Origin: JAZGDL01 sp036477795
GTDB lineage: Bacteria > Planctomycetota > Phycisphaerae > UBA1845
DNA length: 16,446 bases
Assembly: GCA_036477795.1 (NCBI GenBank)
Contig: JAZGDL010000162.1
Span: forward strand, 1-16,446
Direction: 5' to 3'
Shown here: positions 13,279 to 16,446 of the stretch, in pieces
Numbering within the stretch: the first letter of the stretch is position 1
Layout of the letters: each line of letters begins with the position of its first letter
The notes under the pieces: model-generated
What the model saw: the letters and a program-made list of their open reading frames with translations, nothing else
Database searches by the model: none
What the model was told of the DNA's origin: nothing
Translations under genes and position numbers: made by a program

Positions 13279-13998
13279 GTGTGGCAAAAGCGGCTGCGCC
13301 GGACCACGAGAAACCCCCTGCAAGAAGTCGAGCGGAAACAATCTCGGGGAAAAATACGCGGGGCGGTCGATTTTGCCGTCGACGGCGACATCCGTTTTGT
13401 TTCGCATCTGGAGATGATGCGGCTGTTCGCCCGGGCGTGCGCCCGCGCTGGTCTGCCGGTGCGCAGAACCGAAGGGTTCAACCCGCGTCCGCGTATCATG
13501 CTGCCGCTACCGCGCCCCGTGGGCATCTCCTCGGATGCCGAGTTGGTGGTGATCGAGCTGACCGAGCCGCTTGGGGCTGAATCGCTGATCGACCTTCTTG
13601 CACCGCAGATGCCGACAGGTATGGAGATGCTTCGAGCACGGATGCTTGATCCTTTAGACCGTTGCGTGCCACGGCTGGTCCGCTACAGCGTGGCCACCGA
13701 GGGTCTGGATCAGGCGGCGTTGGCGTCGACGGCGTCAGGTCTGTTGGGCTCGGCATCGATCCGGTATGATCGCTACGTGCACAAAGCCGGCAGGCACATC
13801 CGCGTGGATTTGCGCCCGTTCATCGAATCGATCGACGTCGCCGGCAAACAAGTGCGTTTTTCTTTGCACGTAACCGGCGAGGGCTCCGCCAAGCCTGCGG
13901 AAATCTGCGAGGTGCTGGGTATCGGGAAAGAAGTCAATCACCTGATCCGGCGCACGGAGGTAGTATGGCAACGGAGCTTCCGGCAGGAGGCGCGGTGA
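13279..13998 (+). CDS. TIGR03936/DUF2344 radical SAM-associated protein
   Basis: 239 residues from GTG 13279. The family signature starts near residue 31: DFAVDGDIRFVSHLEMMRLF, then RAGLPVRRTEGFNPRPRIML and LPRPVGISSDAELVVIEL. The roughly 30 residues before it are basic and not conserved, and no ribosome-binding site is visible, so the true start is uncertain. Members normally sit beside, or are fused to, a radical SAM protein of the TIGR03960 type and upstream of an RNase G gene. Here RNase E/G follows with a four-base overlap, but no radical SAM gene lies upstream; ptsI and a REPIN occupy that place. Biochemical role not established to my knowledge; the linkage suggests RNA or ribosome maturation. 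Confidence 0.82.
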   Translation: MWQKRLRRTTRNPLQEVERKQSRGKIRGAVDFAVDGDIRFVSHLEMMRLFARACARAGLPVRRTEGFNPRPRIMLPLPRPVGISSDAELVVIELTEPLGAESLIDLLAPQMPTGMEMLRARMLDPLDRCVPRLVRYSVATEGLDQAALASTASGLLGSASIRYDRYVHKAGRHIRVDLRPFIESIDVAGKQVRFSLHVTGEGSAKPAEICEVLGIGKEVNHLIRRTEVVWQRSFRQEAR

Positions 13999-16298
13999 GC
14001 AAAGCCCGACGGCGTCAGCGCGCCGGCACGGGCGGGAATCCAATGACAACACCAAAACGATCAAGAAGAAAGAGATCGAGTCGACCGCCGGCTGACGGCG
14101 CCGCCCATTTGGGCAAGGCCAAGTCTTCACGCCGCTGGCCGGCCGACCAGCGCCGCCGCGGGCGCCCCAGAGGCACCGAAAAGGGCGACAGCGGCAGCCA
14201 TGTTGCGCCGGCTGAATTGTCCGAGGACGTGAAGCGACATATCGAAGGGATGAGCGCCGAGGACACCGCCGCGTACCTCAAGGTTCAGGTCTTAGGGAGG
14301 GAGGCGACGCCCCCGCCCCAGAAGCATCGCACAACCAGTTCCAAGCATGTCTCTCCAAAGACGTCGAAGGAAGAAATGACGCCCGAGTCATCAAAGAAAT
14401 CGGTGCCGGCGAATGCAGACAAGTCGGCCCGCAAACGTAAGAAGACGCGGCGGTCCACTGCGGTAAAGTCGGAACCAGACACCCGCCGAGCCAAGGGCCC
14501 CGCCGGCGCGCGGGCACTGGCGGGCAAGCCGCCAGTGAAACCCCCGCAAGCTGAGAAACCGACAACCGGCAAGTCCTCCGTCCAGCCGGACGACGGCAAG
14601 CTGTCGAGGGTGCGAGAAGGGATTCTCGCACCAGCGGCGAGCACACCCGATCGTGCGGCACCCGCGGTTCGGAGCGATGAACAGGCCCGCCCGTCAGCCT
14701 CCAAGAGGGAAGCCCCGCGACAGGCTGGAAAGCCTGTCCCACGGCATCCGCAAACGGGCCCCGGGCGGGAAATGGTGATCAACAGCGCCTCGGGCGACGA
14801 ATGCCGCATCGCCATCCTTTACGAGCGCAAGCTGGAGGAGTTTTTCATCGAACGCAGCAGTGCGGTGTCGCACGTCGGCAACATCTACAAAGGTCGGATA
14901 GCCAACGTCGAAGCGAGCATCCAGGCTGCCTTCATTGATTTCGGTTTGCACAAGCATGGGTTCCTGCATATCTCCGATGTACAGCCGCAGTATTTTAGTA
15001 AGGACGGTGCCGAACCGGAAGGCGTGGGGCGAAAGGTTCCCCGGCGCGATCGACCTCCCATCCAGACGTGCTTCAAACGCGGGCAGGAAGTGATCGTGCA
15101 GGTGATTAAGGAGGGTCTGGGCACTAAGGGGCCGACGCTGTCCACATACCTGTCGATTCCCGGCAGGTATCTGGTGATGATGCCGGGCATGACCCGCCTG
15201 GGGGTGTCGCGCAAGATCGAGGATGAGGAAACGCGACGGACCATGCGGAGCGTCTTGAGCGAACTGACCCTTCCCAAAGATATGGGCTTCATCCTGCGCA
15301 CCTCCGGTGAGGGCCGGACCAAGCGTGATCTTCAACGCGACCTGACCTATCTGCATCGCCTGTGGAAGCTGGTCGCCGAACGGGTGCGCAGCACGAAAGC
15401 TCCGGCGGAGTTGTATCGCGAATCCGACCTGGTGATACGGACTATTCGCGACGTGTTCACTGCCGACTTCGACCGCATCATCGTGGACACGCCGGAGACG
15501 GCCAAGAACGTGCGCGAGTTTCTGCGTATCGCCCTGCCCCGCACGCCGGAGCGGATCGTCGAGGAATACGATGGCCGTGTACCGATCTTCCACTACTACG
15601 GCATCGAGGATCAGATCGAAGCGATTCACGCCCGTCATGTGCCGCTTAAGAGCGGAGGCAGCATTGTGATCGACCAGACCGAAGCCATGGTGGCCATCGA
15701 TGTGAACAGCGGCCGCATGCGCAATGTTGGAAATGAAGAGGAGATGGCGTTCAAGACCGACATCGAAGCGGCCCAGGAGATCGCCCGTCAGTTGCGTTTG
15801 CGTGATCTGGGGGGTTTGATCGTATGCGACTTTATCGATATGCGTCTGGACCGTCATAAGCGGGCGGTGGAGCGGGAACTTCGTGAAGCCTTGAAGAAGC
15901 ACAAGGAGCGTGCCCGCATCCTGCGGATGAGCCAGTTCGGTCTGATCGAAATGACTCGCCAGCGGCAGGGCCCCTCGATCAAACGCGGGATCTATACCGA
16001 TTGCCCGCACTGTAAGGGAAGCGGGCTGGTGAAGTCACCGGAGTCGATGACGCTGCACGTATTGCGCAACGTTCAGAAGGCGGTTTACCATGATGACATT
16101 GTGAAGCTGGCCGTCACGGTATCCCCGGATGTCGCCTACGTCCTGCAAAACCGTAAGCGCCACATGCTCCATCAGTTGGAAATGGACACGGAGAAGTCCA
16201 TCACCATCCGCAGTGAGCCGAGCTTCACCTGGGACCAGCACGAATACGAGGCGGAGGATTTTCGCGGGCGCAAAGTGTCGTTGTTCAGCGATAAGTAA
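13995..16298 (+). CDS. Ribonuclease E/G family endoribonuclease with long basic N-terminal tail
   Basis: 767 residues from GTG 13995, whose GTGA overlaps the previous stop; AGGAGG lies four bases upstream. An in-frame ATG at 13965 lacks such a site. Residues 1-260 are low-complexity, rich in Lys, Arg, Pro, Ser and Ala, with no recognisable fold. The catalytic core follows: S1-like RNA-binding region near 293-345 (VGNIYKGRIANVEASIQAAF and DFGLHKHGFLHISDV), RNase H-like and DNase I-like parts with AMVAIDVNSG (Asp569) and LIVCDFIDM (Asp612) as the expected magnesium ligands, QFGLIEMTRQRQ, and the zinc-link CPHCKGSG (Cys670, Cys673). It would cleave single-stranded AU-rich RNA in rRNA maturation and mRNA decay. 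RNase E usually carries its disordered scaffold at the C-terminus; here the tail is N-terminal. Part of it comes from a REP sequence. Confidence 0.93.
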   Translation: MSKARRRQRAGTGGNPMTTPKRSRRKRSSRPPADGAAHLGKAKSSRRWPADQRRRGRPRGTEKGDSGSHVAPAELSEDVKRHIEGMSAEDTAAYLKVQVLGREATPPPQKHRTTSSKHVSPKTSKEEMTPESSKKSVPANADKSARKRKKTRRSTAVKSEPDTRRAKGPAGARALAGKPPVKPPQAEKPTTGKSSVQPDDGKLSRVREGILAPAASTPDRAAPAVRSDEQARPSASKREAPRQAGKPVPRHPQTGPGREMVINSASGDECRIAILYERKLEEFFIERSSAVSHVGNIYKGRIANVEASIQAAFIDFGLHKHGFLHISDVQPQYFSKDGAEPEGVGRKVPRRDRPPIQTCFKRGQEVIVQVIKEGLGTKGPTLSTYLSIPGRYLVMMPGMTRLGVSRKIEDEETRRTMRSVLSELTLPKDMGFILRTSGEGRTKRDLQRDLTYLHRLWKLVAERVRSTKAPAELYRESDLVIRTIRDVFTADFDRIIVDTPETAKNVREFLRIALPRTPERIVEEYDGRVPIFHYYGIEDQIEAIHARHVPLKSGGSIVIDQTEAMVAIDVNSGRMRNVGNEEEMAFKTDIEAAQEIARQLRLRDLGGLIVCDFIDMRLDRHKRAVERELREALKKHKERARILRMSQFGLIEMTRQRQGPSIKRGIYTDCPHCKGSGLVKSPESMTLHVLRNVQKAVYHDDIVKLAVTVSPDVAYVLQNRKRHMLHQLEMDTEKSITIRSEPSFTWDQHEYEAEDFRGRKVSLFSDK
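14719..14742 (+). repeat. Half REPIN unit within the RNase E/G coding sequence
   Basis: GACAGGCTGGAAAGCCTGTC plus CCAC, identical to the unit found in the 8127-8179 pair apart from the flank, occurs in frame in the disordered tail and encodes residues about 242-249 (RQAGKPVP). The second palindrome of the pair is missing. Confidence 0.8.
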
Positions 16299-16446
16299 GA
16301 AAAAGTGGACGCAGCCAAAACTGTTCGGCACGGCAATTGCGTTGGGGTTCGCGGAGAGTGACGGTCGAGTGGCATTTCAGGCAGGGAAGGACCAGCGTGG
16401 GCATCGGCGACGCGGAGGTGGGCTATGTGCGCGCAGCATCAAGGGC

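Noticed and set aside
14694..16010. 438-codon minus-strand open frame opposite RNase E/G
   Set aside because: Antisense shadow of a well-recognised catalytic core; no family features.
16285..16404. 39-codon minus-strand frame with a CLKC motif after RNase E/G
   Set aside because: Too short, overlaps the RNase E/G end, only one cysteine pair, and no ribosome-binding site.

Overview
The window looks like chromosomal DNA of a moderately GC-rich bacterium, most plausibly a planctomycete. I base this on a regulatory PTS cluster (short HPF, PtsN, HPr, enzyme I), a DUF502 membrane protein, PQQ-propeller and TlpA-like exported proteins, an RNase E/G with a long N-terminal tail, and many REP-like palindromes between genes. 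The taxonomy is inference; there is no rRNA or tRNA in the window to confirm it.

Layout. 1-264 holds no supported gene, only two palindromes. 265-1224 (minus) is a LOG-family domain fused to a MazG-like pyrophosphohydrolase. It diverges from a class I/II PLP aminotransferase at 1454-2608 (plus). 2609-4079 is a RAYT island: one REP-associated Y1 transposase gene (2776-3441) with six copies of its own 39-nt REP around and inside it, a tandem 70-bp repeat, a candidate small RNA with promoter and terminator (about 3641-3773), a complete REPIN (3790-3892) and a long hairpin (3990-4061). 4080-7936 carries three exported proteins on the plus strand: a TlpA-type thioredoxin with a helical tail, a PQQ-like beta-propeller and an unrecognised lipoprotein. 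A minus-strand membrane-anchored hypothetical (8259-8837) separates these from the last block.

8931-16298 (plus) runs DUF502, HPF, PtsN, HPr, enzyme I, a TIGR03936-type protein and RNase E/G. Enzyme I, HPr and PtsN form a phosphorelay without any sugar permease in view. With HPF beside them this looks like a nutrient and stress signalling unit rather than a transport operon. The last two genes are translationally coupled by a 4-nt stop/start overlap. 16299-16446 holds nothing I can support.

The most interesting material is the repeat biology. Three unrelated families of paired palindromes (REPIN-like) occur in 16 kb. One family is clustered on its transposase gene, has entered that gene in frame, and resembles the region around its start codon. 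A half-copy of a second family lies in frame in the tail of RNase E/G. The LOG-MazG fusion is the most interesting enzyme, because its two activities would follow one another: NTP to NMP, then NMP to free base.
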